DNA of 44,999 bases from Tumulicola sp039922955 (lineage in GTDB: Bacteria; Vulcanimicrobiota; Vulcanimicrobiia; Vulcanimicrobiales; Vulcanimicrobiaceae): contig JBDTDR010000219.1 of the NCBI GenBank assembly GCA_039922955.1, positions 1 to 44,999 on the forward strand, given 5' to 3'. Shown here piece after piece: positions 16,221 to 25,249 of this stretch; within the stretch, counting starts at the first letter, position 1; the number at the start of each line of letters is the position of its first letter. The translations under genes were made by a program, and so were the position numbers. The notes beneath the pieces are model-generated. The model was not told the origin of the DNA. It searched no databases and saw only the letters and a list, made by a program, of their open reading frames with translations.

Positions 16221-17387
16221 TCAACTCCTTACTCCGTTGGCGTCGCGCTTTTCGATCGGTACGTACGGCCCGGGGGTGGGGCCGTCGTAGGTGGCCTGCG
16301 GTCGGATTAGCCGGTTGTCGGCGAGTTGTTCGAGGATGTGACCGGTCCAGCCGGCGATCCGCCCGCAGGCGAAGAGACAGGTGAACTCGTCGCCCGGAAT
16401 TCCCAAATCGGCGAGCACCGGAGCCGTGTAGAAGTCGACGTTCGCGTAGATGGTGTTGTCGGGTTTCTTCTCCTGCAGAACCTTGCGGCTTGCGTCTTCG
16501 AGCTGGTGTGCGATTGCGTACCAACGGCTGTTACCCTCGTGCTCCGAAAGCTTCTTGGCCATCGCTTCGAGATGCCGCGCGCGCGGATCGCGAACTTTGT
16601 ATTCCCGATGACCCATGCCCATGATGCGCTCGTTGCGCCCGAGGGCGTCGCGCACGTACTGCTCCGCGTTCTCGGGTTCCTTGACTTCCGTAAGGGCATG
16701 ATACGACGCGCTGGCGGCCCCGCCGTGAAGGTCGCCTTGCAGCGTCGCCAGCGCCGCGGTGACCGACGCGTACACGTCGGCACGTGTCGATGCCGCGACG
16801 CGCGCGGCGAACGTCGACGCGTTGTACGAATGGTCGGCGAGGAGCACGAAATAGGTGTCGAGTGCGTCGGCTTCGATCGCGTGCGGCACCTTGCCCGAGC
16901 GCATGTAGAGGAAGTTCGCCGCTTGCGACAGGTCGGCTCGCGGATCGACCGGGTTGAGACCGCGGCGAATGCGATCCCACGCGGCCACGATCGTCGGCAT
17001 CTTGGCGATGAGTTCGATCGCCGTGTGCACGTCGGAGAGATGTTCGCCGTGCGCGTTTACCGGTGAAAAGAGCCCGAGCCCGCTGACCACGGTACGCAGC
17101 ACGTCCATCGGCCAGGCAGTTTTCGGAACGTTCTGCATGGACGTAATCAGCGGTTCGGGCAGCGAGCGGCGCGAACCTAACTCCCGCCGCAGCGTTTCGA
17201 GTTCGAGGCGATTGGGCAGATGGCCGTAGAGTAGGAGATGAACGATCTCTTCGAAGGTCGCGTTCGGCGCGAGATCGTCGATATCGTAGCCGCGATAGGT
17301 CAGGCGTCCGACGGCGCCCTCAACGTTACTGAGCTGGGTGGACCCGACGACGACGCCTTCGAGACCGCGATCGACAACGGTAGGCAA
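16221..17387 (-). CDS. gltA: Citrate synthase
   Basis: A TCA-cycle enzyme that condenses acetyl-CoA with oxaloacetate, about 388 residues. The conserved LSNVEGAVGRLTYRGYDI, LLYGHLPNRLE, LADHSYNAST, GMGHREYKVRDPRA and VDFYTAPVLADLGIP cover the expected histidines and aspartate. I chose a TTG start at 17387 because GGAGG lies 6 nt upstream; the frame continues to 17492, but that extension does not look like protein. 2-methylcitrate synthase cannot be excluded by motif alone. It diverges from the enoyl-CoA hydratase gene over a 125-bp gap. Confidence 0.93.
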   Translation of the reverse strand: MPTVVDRGLEGVVVGSTQLSNVEGAVGRLTYRGYDIDDLAPNATFEEIVHLLLYGHLPNRLELETLRRELGSRRSLPEPLITSMQNVPKTAWPMDVLRTVVSGLGLFSPVNAHGEHLSDVHTAIELIAKMPTIVAAWDRIRRGLNPVDPRADLSQAANFLYMRSGKVPHAIEADALDTYFVLLADHSYNASTFAARVAASTRADVYASVTAALATLQGDLHGGAASASYHALTEVKEPENAEQYVRDALGRNERIMGMGHREYKVRDPRARHLEAMAKKLSEHEGNSRWYAIAHQLEDASRKVLQEKKPDNTIYANVDFYTAPVLADLGIPGDEFTCLFACGRIAGWTGHILEQLADNRLIRPQATYDGPTPGPYVPIEKRDANGVRS

Positions 17388-17444
17388 CGATACCCTCCAA
17401 AGAAACCTTCCGCGAAAACCCGGAGCAGGCCAACGTTTTTCGGC

Positions 17445-17466
17445 GGACGCAGGCTCGCCTGCATCC
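17445..17466. repeat. Inverted repeat in the citrate synthase / enoyl-CoA hydratase gap
   Basis: GGACGCAGGC, then TC, then GCCTGCATCC: two 10-bp arms that pair at 9 of 10 positions. It sits between two divergent starts, so it could be an operator. No T-tract follows on either strand, so it is not a typical terminator. Confidence 0.45.
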
Positions 17467-17512
17467 GGCCGCCTAAGGGTGCTGCCAAGCAAGCGTCGAA
17501 TAGCGTCGGCGT

Positions 17513-18262
17513 ATGGCCGCGGAGATTATCCTTTCGGCGGGTTCCGGCGTGGGCGTGATTCGAATCGATCGCCCCGCCAAGAAAAATGCCATCACCACCG
17601 CGATGTACGGCGCGATGGCCGACGCGCTCGAAACGTTCGACGGCAACGACGAAGTGCGCGTCGTGACGATCGGCGGCGGCGCCGACTTCACCGCCGGGAA
17701 CGATCTGCAAGATTTTATGGACGCCTCGACGTCCGGCGACCCATCGAAGGTCGTCGCGGTGATTCGGTTTCTCGAGCGGCTGTGCGATTTTCCTAAACCG
17801 GTGGTCGCGGCCGTGCGCGGCAACGCAGTCGGCATCGGCACGACCATGCTCCTGCACGCCGACGTCGTCATCGCCGGGTCATCGGCGCGTTTTCGCTTGC
17901 CGTTCGTCCAACTCGGCTTGGTTCCCGAAGCCGGCTCCTCGCTGCTGTTGCCGCTAGCGATCGGACGAACGCGGGCGGCGTGGCTCCTCATGGCGGGGGA
18001 TTTCGTAAGCGCCCAGGAGGCGCTCGCGATCGGCTTGGTCACGAAAGTCGTCGAGGACGAGCAAGTCGACGGAACCGCCGATTCGATCGCGACCCGGCTC
18101 GCCGAGCTGCCGCCGATCGCCCTGCGCGAAACCAAACGCCTGATGCGCGAACCGATCTACGACGCCGTGCGCGAACAAATGGGAGCCGAAGCCGGCATCT
18201 TCACCGAGCGCCTAAACTCCGACGAGTTCCGCGCCGCCGTAACCAAGGTCCTAACGCGGTAG
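17513..18262 (+). CDS. Enoyl-CoA hydratase/isomerase family protein
   Basis: A 249-residue crotonase-fold enzyme that acts on acyl-CoA thioesters. The oxyanion-hole segments are ADFTAGNDLQDF and GNAVGIGTTMLLHAD. The region LGLVPEAGSSLLLPLAIG keeps one acidic catalytic residue (the Glu of PEAG) but not a clear pair, which leans towards an isomerase or a hydratase-like enzyme over classical crotonase. The substrate is unknown. It is convergent with ddl (13 bp). Confidence 0.85.
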   Translation: MAAEIILSAGSGVGVIRIDRPAKKNAITTAMYGAMADALETFDGNDEVRVVTIGGGADFTAGNDLQDFMDASTSGDPSKVVAVIRFLERLCDFPKPVVAAVRGNAVGIGTTMLLHADVVIAGSSARFRLPFVQLGLVPEAGSSLLLPLAIGRTRAAWLLMAGDFVSAQEALAIGLVTKVVEDEQVDGTADSIATRLAELPPIALRETKRLMREPIYDAVREQMGAEAGIFTERLNSDEFRAAVTKVLTR

Positions 18263-18275
18263 AACCGATCGCCGA

Positions 18276-19217
18276 CTACGCGACCGCGTCGCGAAGTTCG
18301 CCGCGGGCCAACGCGTAGCCGATTAGCCGTTCGATGAGCGCTTCGAAGGTGATGCCGACCGACGCGCATGCGTCCGGAAGCAAACTGGTCGGCGTCAAGC
18401 CCGGCAGCGAGTTGATCTCCAGTATGTACGGGCGCAAATCGCGGTTCACGATGAAATCCGTGCGTGAGTAATCGCGCAGCCCCAACAGACGATGGGCGGA
18501 AAGTGCGAGCATTTGGAGGCGCGCTGCGAGGTCTTCGTCGATGCTGGCCGGCGCGATGTGGGTGCTGCCGCCGGGCTCGTACTTGGCGTCGAAGGTGTAG
18601 AACTCGTCGCGATTGGCGACGATCTCCACGATCGGGAGCGCCTCTTCACCGAGCACCCCGCACGTGAATTCGCGGCCCTCGACGTACTCCTCGGCAAGAA
18701 TCTCCGAGTACGCTTTCGAGGCGCCGAGCATCGCCGCAGTCCATTGTTCGTGCGTGCGAACGATCGCGACGCCGGCCGACGATCCTTCAAAGCGCGGTTT
18801 CACGACGAGCGGAAGATCGAGCGAGCCGGGCAGCAGCGGCAAGGTGCCGCCGCTTAAGTCGAAAAGGTCCCAGGCGGCGGTGGGCAAGCCTTCACCGGCC
18901 AGCAGTTTCTTGGTGAGATGCTTGTCCATCGACAGGGACGACGCTTCCACGCCGCTGCCCGTGTAGGGTATGCAAAGATACTCGAGCAGCGCCTGGACGT
19001 GACCGTCTTCGCCGCCCGGGCCGTGAAGTGCGTTGAAGACCGCGTCGGGTTTCAGTTCGCGGACGGCTTCGACGAAGCGACCGTCGTAGTCGAGCGACCG
19101 CGCGTCGTAGCCAAGCGATTGCAACGCTCGCATGACGCCCTCTCCGCTTTGCATCGAGATGTCGCGTTCCGCGCTGCTGCCGCCCATCACGACGACGACC
19201 TTAGCCGTACGGTTCAT
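18276..19217 (-). CDS. ddl: D-alanine--D-alanine ligase
   Basis: A 313-residue ATP-grasp enzyme making the D-Ala-D-Ala dipeptide that MurF attaches to the peptidoglycan precursor. Diagnostic segments are VVVMGGSSAERDIS, ALHGPGGEDGHVQALLE, PLVVKPRFEGSSAGV and the metal/product site EINSLPGLTPTSLLP. It is the last gene of the dcw run; its ATG overlaps the murB stop by 4 nt. ftsQ, ftsA and ftsZ, which often follow, are absent. Confidence 0.97.
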   Translation of the reverse strand: MNRTAKVVVVMGGSSAERDISMQSGEGVMRALQSLGYDARSLDYDGRFVEAVRELKPDAVFNALHGPGGEDGHVQALLEYLCIPYTGSGVEASSLSMDKHLTKKLLAGEGLPTAAWDLFDLSGGTLPLLPGSLDLPLVVKPRFEGSSAGVAIVRTHEQWTAAMLGASKAYSEILAEEYVEGREFTCGVLGEEALPIVEIVANRDEFYTFDAKYEPGGSTHIAPASIDEDLAARLQMLALSAHRLLGLRDYSRTDFIVNRDLRPYILEINSLPGLTPTSLLPDACASVGITFEALIERLIGYALARGELRDAVA

Positions 19218-20170
19218 GTGTCTACGAAGACTCCGACCAAGTGTACCTCAAGTTGCAGATCCACGCCGAAACGATTCGCTACGGTCGAGCGAACGCGCGC
19301 GAGCAACGTCGCAATGTCCTTGGCGCTCGCGCCGCCGACGTTGTTGATGAAGTTGGCGTGCAACGGCGAGACTTCAGCGCCGCCTTCGCGCCATCCCTTG
19401 GCCCCGGCGGCTTCGATCAGGCGGGCGGCCTTATCGCCTTCGGGATTGCGAAAGCACGAGCCGGCATTGGGCAGGGCAATCGGCTGCGTTTTTTTTCGCC
19501 GCACGAGCCGGGTCTGCATCTCCTCGCGTACGCTGTGCGGGTCGCTCTTCGCGAAGGCCAGCGTCACGCGCGACACGATCGCGTCGCGCGCGAGCGTGGA
19601 GTGACGGTAGAAATACCGAACCGCGACGGAATGCGCCGCGGGCCGGCTTGGGGACTGCACCCAAACCTCGACAACGAAGTCGCCGATCTCGCGGTCGGTT
19701 CCCGCATTCATCCGCAACGATCCGCCGACGGTCCCGGGAATGCCCGCGAGCGAACCGACGCTCGCGGCACCCGCCGACGCGGCTCGCGCGGTGACCGCCG
19801 CCATCCCCGCCGACGCGCCCGCTTCGACGATCACGCGATCGCCGTCGGTTCGCACCGAAACGTCGGCGAACGCGCCGCCGAGCCGAATTACGACGCCGCG
19901 CATTCCGCCATCGCCGACCAATACGTTGCTGCCGCTGCCGATCACGAACCAGGGCACGTGCCGTTTGAAGCAAAACCGCATCAGTGCCGCCAGCTCGTCT
20001 TCGCTCGCGGCGATAACGAACGCATCCGCCGGACCGCCGATCTTCCACGACGTGTGGGCTGCGAGGGGCTCGTCGAACCGGGCGCGGTCGCCGAAGATCG
20101 CTCGCAGCGCGGCGCGATCGCCGGCATCGGCGAGCAGCGAACGCAGCCCTTGGGCGTTGGTTAGGCTCAC
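19214..20170 (-). CDS. murB: UDP-N-acetylenolpyruvoylglucosamine reductase
   Basis: A 318-residue FAD enzyme forming UDP-N-acetylmuramate. The FAD-binding segments WFVIGSGSNVLVGDGG and GIPGTVGGSLRMNAG are clear. The catalytic serine lies in NAGSCFRNP and the catalytic glutamate near the end in LQLEVHLVG. I use the GTG at 20170, which overlaps the murC stop (GTGA); another GTG 21 nt upstream is possible. It is part of the coupled dcw run. Confidence 0.95.
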   Translation of the reverse strand: MSLTNAQGLRSLLADAGDRAALRAIFGDRARFDEPLAAHTSWKIGGPADAFVIAASEDELAALMRFCFKRHVPWFVIGSGSNVLVGDGGMRGVVIRLGGAFADVSVRTDGDRVIVEAGASAGMAAVTARAASAGAASVGSLAGIPGTVGGSLRMNAGTDREIGDFVVEVWVQSPSRPAAHSVAVRYFYRHSTLARDAIVSRVTLAFAKSDPHSVREEMQTRLVRRKKTQPIALPNAGSCFRNPEGDKAARLIEAAGAKGWREGGAEVSPLHANFINNVGGASAKDIATLLARVRSTVANRFGVDLQLEVHLVGVFVDT

Positions 20171-21549
20171 GCGCGCACCGGCGCCGAGCACGCGACGCGA
20201 TCCGCCAGACGGGCGGCCACCGCGGTAATGTTTCCTGCCCCCAGGACCAGCACCATGGTCCCCGCCGGCGCCTCGTCAAAAATACGCTCTTCCAAATCTT
20301 CGACCCGCGCGACGTAGCGGACGGCCGCCCCGGCAGCGACCAACGGCTCGCCGATAGAGCGCTCGCTCACGCCGGGAATGGCCGGCTCGGAAGCGGCGTA
20401 TACCGGTGCGAGATAGATGCGGTCGGCTCCGCGCAGCGCGTCGGCGAAATCGCGCGACAAAAAAGCCGTGCGCGAGTAGCGATGCGGCTGAAACGCTACG
20501 AACAGCGGGCCTGCGTGATACCCGCGCGCCGCGGCGATCGTCGCTCGCACGGCAGTCGGATGGTGCGCGTAATCGTCCACCACGATCATCCGCTCGCACG
20601 TCGCAAGAATATCGAAGCGCCGGCGCACGCCGCGAAACGCCCGCAGCGCGTCGGCGATCCGCGGAAAAGGAATCTCAAGTTCGCGCGCTACCGCTATTGC
20701 GGCCAGCGCGTTTTGAACGTTCATCGCCCCGGGAACGCCCAGCTCGACGCTGCCGAGACACGCGTCGCCGGCGATCGCGTCGAAGCGCGCGCCGAGACCC
20801 GCGAAACGCAGGTTGGCGGCTCGGACGTCGCCGTGAGGCCCGATGCCGAACGTAATCGTTCGCGCGCGCAGGTCGTGCGAGACGAGCGATGCGGAAAGCG
20901 GATTGTCGATCCCGACGATCGCCGTCCCGCCATCGGGAAGCTTGCCGAGAAACTCGGCAAACGCGCGCACCAGCTGCGGCAGTTCGTCGTCGCTGGTGAG
21001 GTGGTCGTTCTCGATGTTCGTCACCACGGCCATCGCGGGTTCGAGCAGCGCGAACGATCCGTCGGACTCGTCGGCTTCGGTGACGAACCAGGGCGATCGC
21101 CCGTCGTGAGCGTTGGTTTCGAGCAACCCGTCGATGCCGCCCAGCACCAGGCTTGCGTCGACGCCGCCCATGCGCAGCACCGCGTGCGTCATAGCGGTCG
21201 TCGTCGTCTTGCCATGCGTTCCGCAAACGGCGATGCCGCGTCGGCCATTGAGGAGCTGCGCGAGCATTTCGCCGCGGTGCAGCACCGGAATGCCGTCGCG
21301 CCGTGCGGCGGCGTATTCGGGATTGCCGCGATCGATCGCCGAACTCACGACGACCGTATGCGCGCCGCGGACGTTGCCGGCATCGTGGCCGATCGTCACG
21401 CTGATGCCTTCGCGGCGCAGGTCTTCAACCAGGGGCGTCGTTTTGATATCCGAGCCGGAGACCGTTTCGCCGCGCGCCAGCAAGAGGCGCGCGATCGCGC
21501 TCATGCCGATGCCGCCGACGCCGACGAAGTGAAAGGCCTTGCGGTTCAC
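20167..21549 (-). CDS. murC: UDP-N-acetylmuramate--L-alanine ligase
   Basis: A 460-residue Mur ligase adding L-Ala to UDP-MurNAc. It begins VGVGGIGMSAIARLLLARG, and the ATP loop is CGTHGKTTTTAMTH. The C-terminal domain contains DDYAHHPTAVRATIAAAR. The start is GTG at 21549, overlapping the murG stop (GTGA). The same frame is open much further upstream, but there it only mirrors murG in another frame. Confidence 0.97.
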   Translation of the reverse strand: MNRKAFHFVGVGGIGMSAIARLLLARGETVSGSDIKTTPLVEDLRREGISVTIGHDAGNVRGAHTVVVSSAIDRGNPEYAAARRDGIPVLHRGEMLAQLLNGRRGIAVCGTHGKTTTTAMTHAVLRMGGVDASLVLGGIDGLLETNAHDGRSPWFVTEADESDGSFALLEPAMAVVTNIENDHLTSDDELPQLVRAFAEFLGKLPDGGTAIVGIDNPLSASLVSHDLRARTITFGIGPHGDVRAANLRFAGLGARFDAIAGDACLGSVELGVPGAMNVQNALAAIAVARELEIPFPRIADALRAFRGVRRRFDILATCERMIVVDDYAHHPTAVRATIAAARGYHAGPLFVAFQPHRYSRTAFLSRDFADALRGADRIYLAPVYAASEPAIPGVSERSIGEPLVAAGAAVRYVARVEDLEERIFDEAPAGTMVLVLGAGNITAVAARLADRVACSAPVRA

Positions 21550-22676
21550 GGCTGTTTCTTTCTCGCCGTCAGCCGATCGACCCGGGCGATAATGGTCGCA
21601 AGCGGATCCCCGCCGGCGCGCAGGCCCTCGGCGGCGGTTCGCAACGCCTCGAGCCGCTGCGGGACGACCGTTTCGGCCAGCACCGGCTGCAGGCTTCCCG
21701 CCTCGACTTCCCGATCGGCGACCACGACGGCGGCTCCGGTTGCGGCGAAACGCCGCGCGTTGACCGCTTGATGGTCGTCGGCGGCAAACGGGTAGGGCAC
21801 GAGGATCGCCGGTTTCCCGACCGATACGAGCTCCCCGAGGGTGGAGGCGCCGGCCCGCGCAAGGACCAGATCCGCCGCAGCATAGCCCTCCGAAGGGTCG
21901 TCCAGGTACGGGCGGACTACGATGGTCGGCCCTTCCATCGCCGCCCGCACGCGCGCGTACTCGCGCTCGCCGGTCACGCAAACGAGCTGCCATCCCGGCG
22001 GCAAGCCGTTGCGTTGCACGAGCCCGATGAGTGCGTCGTTGATCGAGCGGGCACCCTGGCTTCCGCCCATCGCGAGCAGCGTCTTGCGATCGGCGTCCAA
22101 ACCGAAATGCGCGGTCGCTCGGTCGCGCGGCGGCAGCGCCCGCAACGCGCCGCGCACCGGAACGCCGGTGTGCACGTATTTTCCGGAAAATCGCGGATCG
22201 CCGTCGGCGAAGGCGCCCCACACCTCGTCGACCAGAGGCGCGAGCAGCCGGTTCGTCAACCCGGGCGCCGCATTGGGCTCCAGCAGCACGATCGGCGCGC
22301 GACACATGCGTAGCCCGCGCAAAATTCGCGCGGCCAGTACGAACGGAAAGCAGACATAACCGCCGGTCGCAATCACCAAATCGGGACGTAAGCGCCGCAG
22401 CAGAAACACACTTTGCAGCGTACCCGCGAGGTTCGCGCCGAGCGTGCGAAGGAGTTCGGGCGAAAGCTGGCGCGCGAGCGGCCGGCCGGCGATCGTGTGG
22501 AGCGGATACCCCGCCTTCGGAACGATCGCGGCTTCCAGCCGATCCGGCGTTCCGACGAACGCCGACGCCCCGCCTTCGCGCGCTCGCAGTTCGTCCGCGA
22601 TCGCGATCGCCGGATAGAGATGACCGCCCGTGCCTCCGCCGGCGAAGACAACGCGCAAGCCGTTACGGCTGGGCAT
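21546..22676 (-). CDS. murG: Lipid II synthase (UDP-GlcNAc transferase to lipid I)
   Basis: A 376-residue GT-B glycosyltransferase on the inner face of the membrane that completes lipid II. The G loops are FAGGGTGGHLYPAIAIADEL and GGSQGARSIND. The donor-site segment is ADLVLARAGASTLGELVSVGKPAILVPYP followed by ADDHQAVNARRF. It overlaps the end of ftsW by 14 nt, the largest overlap in the cluster. Confidence 0.97.
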   Translation of the reverse strand: MPSRNGLRVVFAGGGTGGHLYPAIAIADELRAREGGASAFVGTPDRLEAAIVPKAGYPLHTIAGRPLARQLSPELLRTLGANLAGTLQSVFLLRRLRPDLVIATGGYVCFPFVLAARILRGLRMCRAPIVLLEPNAAPGLTNRLLAPLVDEVWGAFADGDPRFSGKYVHTGVPVRGALRALPPRDRATAHFGLDADRKTLLAMGGSQGARSINDALIGLVQRNGLPPGWQLVCVTGEREYARVRAAMEGPTIVVRPYLDDPSEGYAAADLVLARAGASTLGELVSVGKPAILVPYPFAADDHQAVNARRFAATGAAVVVADREVEAGSLQPVLAETVVPQRLEALRTAAEGLRAGGDPLATIIARVDRLTARKKQP

Positions 22677-23853
22677 GAACGCGGCGATGGCGTCCGACGT
22701 TGGCGATCAAGGCGACGGCGATCAGATTGACGACCAGCGAGCTGCCGCCGAACGATATGAACGGCAACGGGACGCCCGTCACCGGCCACGACGACGTCAC
22801 CACGCCGATGTTGATAAAAGCTTGAACGGCGATTATCGCGGCACATCCGCAGGCGAGAAAGAAGCCGAATCGGTCGGGAGAAGCGAGGGCGATTTTGATG
22901 CTCCGGTAGGCCAGCGTGACGAACAGCGCAACCACGGCGAAAGCGCCGATCAAGCCGAGTTCTTCGCCCAACACCGAGAAGATGAAATCGGTGTACTGCT
23001 CGGGCAGATAGAAGAACTTCGCGCGCGACGCGCCCAGGCCCATGCCGAAAATTCCACCGCTTCCGAGAGCCAACAGCGACTGAACGATGTGGAACCCGGT
23101 GTTCTGCGGATCCTTCCATGGGTCCAGAAACGCAAACACGCGTGCGCGCCGGTACGGGCTTGCGATCACCGAAAGCACGGCCACCGGCGCTGTCACGGCC
23201 AGGATCGCGATCAGATGAAAGACCCGCGCTCCGGCTGCAAAGAACAGCGTAAACGCCACGAACACGAGCAGGCTCGCGGTACCCATATCGGGTTCCTTGA
23301 GCACCAGAACTGCCATGACGATCACCGGAACGCAAAGCGGGGAAAGCCCGCGCACGAGCGACGTGATGCGTTCGCTGCGGGTTGCGAGAACCGCCGAAAG
23401 ATAGACCACCAGCGCGAGCTTCGCGAACTCCGACGGCTCGAAACGCAAGGACGAAACGCCGATCCAGCGGCGGCCGCCGTTAACCCCGACCCCGACGTGC
23501 GGCACGAAGACGAGCAGCAGCCCGACCACCGCCGCGATCAAGAGATACGGCGCCGCCTGCTTCAGGCGCGTGAGATCCATGCGATAGACGCCAAACGCGC
23601 AGACCAGTCCGACGGCCAGCCAAATCAACTGGCGTTTGACGTAGTACGCGATATCGCCGTGCTCGGCGTATGCCGTCGCGCTGGAAGCCGAGAAGACCAT
23701 CACTAAACCGATCCCGACCAGCGTGGCCACGACGGCAAAAAGCACGGCATCGGGCGGCGTCGCAACGAACGAGCGCACCGGCGCGCGATCGGGACCGTCG
23801 CGGCGCGACTCCGACGCTCGGCCGCGGGCCGGGTGCGAGCGGGCGTTACGCAC
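22663..23853 (-). CDS. ftsW: SEDS-family peptidoglycan polymerase FtsW
   Basis: A 396-residue membrane protein with about ten spans that polymerises lipid II at the septum with FtsI. An N-terminal basic extension (about 30 residues) precedes the first span, which starts near DAVLFAVVATLVGIGLVMVFSA. Conserved SEDS segments are NGGRRWIGVSSLRFEPSEFAKLALV, AQSLLALGSGG-like (SLLALGSGGIFGMGLG) and VTGVPLPFISFGGSS. The position between murD and murG favours FtsW over RodA. Confidence 0.94.
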   Translation of the reverse strand: MRNARSHPARGRASESRRDGPDRAPVRSFVATPPDAVLFAVVATLVGIGLVMVFSASSATAYAEHGDIAYYVKRQLIWLAVGLVCAFGVYRMDLTRLKQAAPYLLIAAVVGLLLVFVPHVGVGVNGGRRWIGVSSLRFEPSEFAKLALVVYLSAVLATRSERITSLVRGLSPLCVPVIVMAVLVLKEPDMGTASLLVFVAFTLFFAAGARVFHLIAILAVTAPVAVLSVIASPYRRARVFAFLDPWKDPQNTGFHIVQSLLALGSGGIFGMGLGASRAKFFYLPEQYTDFIFSVLGEELGLIGAFAVVALFVTLAYRSIKIALASPDRFGFFLACGCAAIIAVQAFINIGVVTSSWPVTGVPLPFISFGGSSLVVNLIAVALIANVGRHRRVHAQP

Positions 23854-25249
23854 CGGCCGGCTCCCTTAACGCGGACACGGCCGCAGCGAAGCGCTCGCCG
23901 CGATCCTCGGCCGACGTAAACATGTCGAATGACGCGCACCCCGGCGAAAGCAGCACGACGTCGCCGCCGGCACTGAAATCGCGCGCGCGCCGGACCGCGT
24001 CTTCCATCGACGTGGCGCGCACCGCGGGGACGCCCTCGCTGCGCCGCACGATCTCCTCGGCGGACTCGCCGATTCCCACGAGCGCCTTCGCGCGCCTGGC
24101 GATAACCGCGCCTAGTTCGCCGAAGGCCGTGCCTTTGGCGCGCCCACCGGCGATCAAGACGATCGGCCGTTCGTAACTGAGCAACGCAGCGATCGTGGAG
24201 TCCGGGTTCGTCGACTTCGAATCGTCCACAAACAGCACGCCGTCGATTTCCGCCACCGTCTCGAGCCGGTGCGGCATCGGCCGGAACGTCGCGACGGCCG
24301 CGCGCAGCTTCTCCGGAGCGCAGCCAATTGCCAGTGCGGCCAGCAATGCGGCCATCGCATTTCGAACGTTGTGCTCTCCCCGAAGTGGAATCTCGTCGCG
24401 CGGGACGATCGAAACCGGGCGCGGGTCCCCGAAGATCGGCCGATACGTCAACGTTCCGTCTTGCAAGAACATCGTCGCGCGATCCTCGCGTGCGCCGGTC
24501 GTGAACCACAGCTGCCGCGCTCGAGCGCGCGTGTCGCCGTTGCGCCGGTGCAGCTCGGCGACGCGCGCGTCGTCGAGGTTGCCGACGAAAAAATCGCTCA
24601 TCGCCTGATTGGCGAAAATGCGGTACTTCGCCTCGGCGTACTCGCCCATCGAATGGTACCGGTCGAGATGGTCGGGCGCGATGTTGAGCAGCACCGCGAC
24701 GCGCGGTTTGAACGCGCGAATCGTTTCGAGCTGGAACGACGAAACTTCCGCAACGACCCAATCCTTCGCGCCGGCGCCGGCGACTTCTTTGACGAGCGGA
24801 TTGCCGATGTTGCCGCCGACGCGGACGTTCGAACCGCAAGCCCTCAGCAGGTGCCCGATCAACGCGGTGGTCGTCGACTTCCCTTTGGTACCGGTCACGG
24901 CGATAATGGGTGCCTTGCAAAGACGATACGCAAGCTCGATCTCGCCGATCACGGGGACGTTAGCGCGCGCAACGGAAAGCACGACCGGCGACGTCGGCGG
25001 AACGCCCGGCGAAAGTATGGCGGACGAGATCCGGCCGGCTACGCCGCCGATGCTCTCCGGCGCCACGAAGCGCGCGCCAAAGCTTTCGGCAACGGCGATC
25101 GGTCCCGCCAACTCGCCGGCCGCTTTTTCGTCGGTCGCAAACACCGTCACGCCGCGCTGCCGCAGTACTTCAACGCTCGCGAGCCCGCTGCGGCCCAGCC
25201 CGATGACCAGTACCGTCTCCCGCCGGTCGAATGCAAACATCTCGGTCAT
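23846..25249 (-). CDS. murD: UDP-N-acetylmuramoylalanine--D-glutamate ligase
   Basis: A 467-residue Mur ligase adding D-Glu. It starts MTEMFAFDRRETVLVIGLGRSGLASVEVL at an ATG that overlaps the mraY stop by 4 nt. The ATP loop is TGTKGKSTTTALIGHLL; later segments VDDSKSTNPDST and VLLSPGCASFDMF are typical of MurD. An upstream open extension only shadows mraY. It overlaps ftsW by 8 nt. Confidence 0.97.
   Translation of the reverse strand: MTEMFAFDRRETVLVIGLGRSGLASVEVLRQRGVTVFATDEKAAGELAGPIAVAESFGARFVAPESIGGVAGRISSAILSPGVPPTSPVVLSVARANVPVIGEIELAYRLCKAPIIAVTGTKGKSTTTALIGHLLRACGSNVRVGGNIGNPLVKEVAGAGAKDWVVAEVSSFQLETIRAFKPRVAVLLNIAPDHLDRYHSMGEYAEAKYRIFANQAMSDFFVGNLDDARVAELHRRNGDTRARARQLWFTTGAREDRATMFLQDGTLTYRPIFGDPRPVSIVPRDEIPLRGEHNVRNAMAALLAALAIGCAPEKLRAAVATFRPMPHRLETVAEIDGVLFVDDSKSTNPDSTIAALLSYERPIVLIAGGRAKGTAFGELGAVIARRAKALVGIGESAEEIVRRSEGVPAVRATSMEDAVRRARDFSAGGDVVLLSPGCASFDMFTSAEDRGERFAAAVSALREPAGA

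Noticed and set aside
20482..21771. 429-codon plus-strand open frame opposite murC
   Set aside because: Arginine- and alanine-rich shadow of the Mur ligase genes; murC and murG are certain.
21550..22305. Upstream extension of the murC frame
   Set aside because: The extension overlaps murG in another frame; murC begins at the GTG 21549, which overlaps the murG stop.
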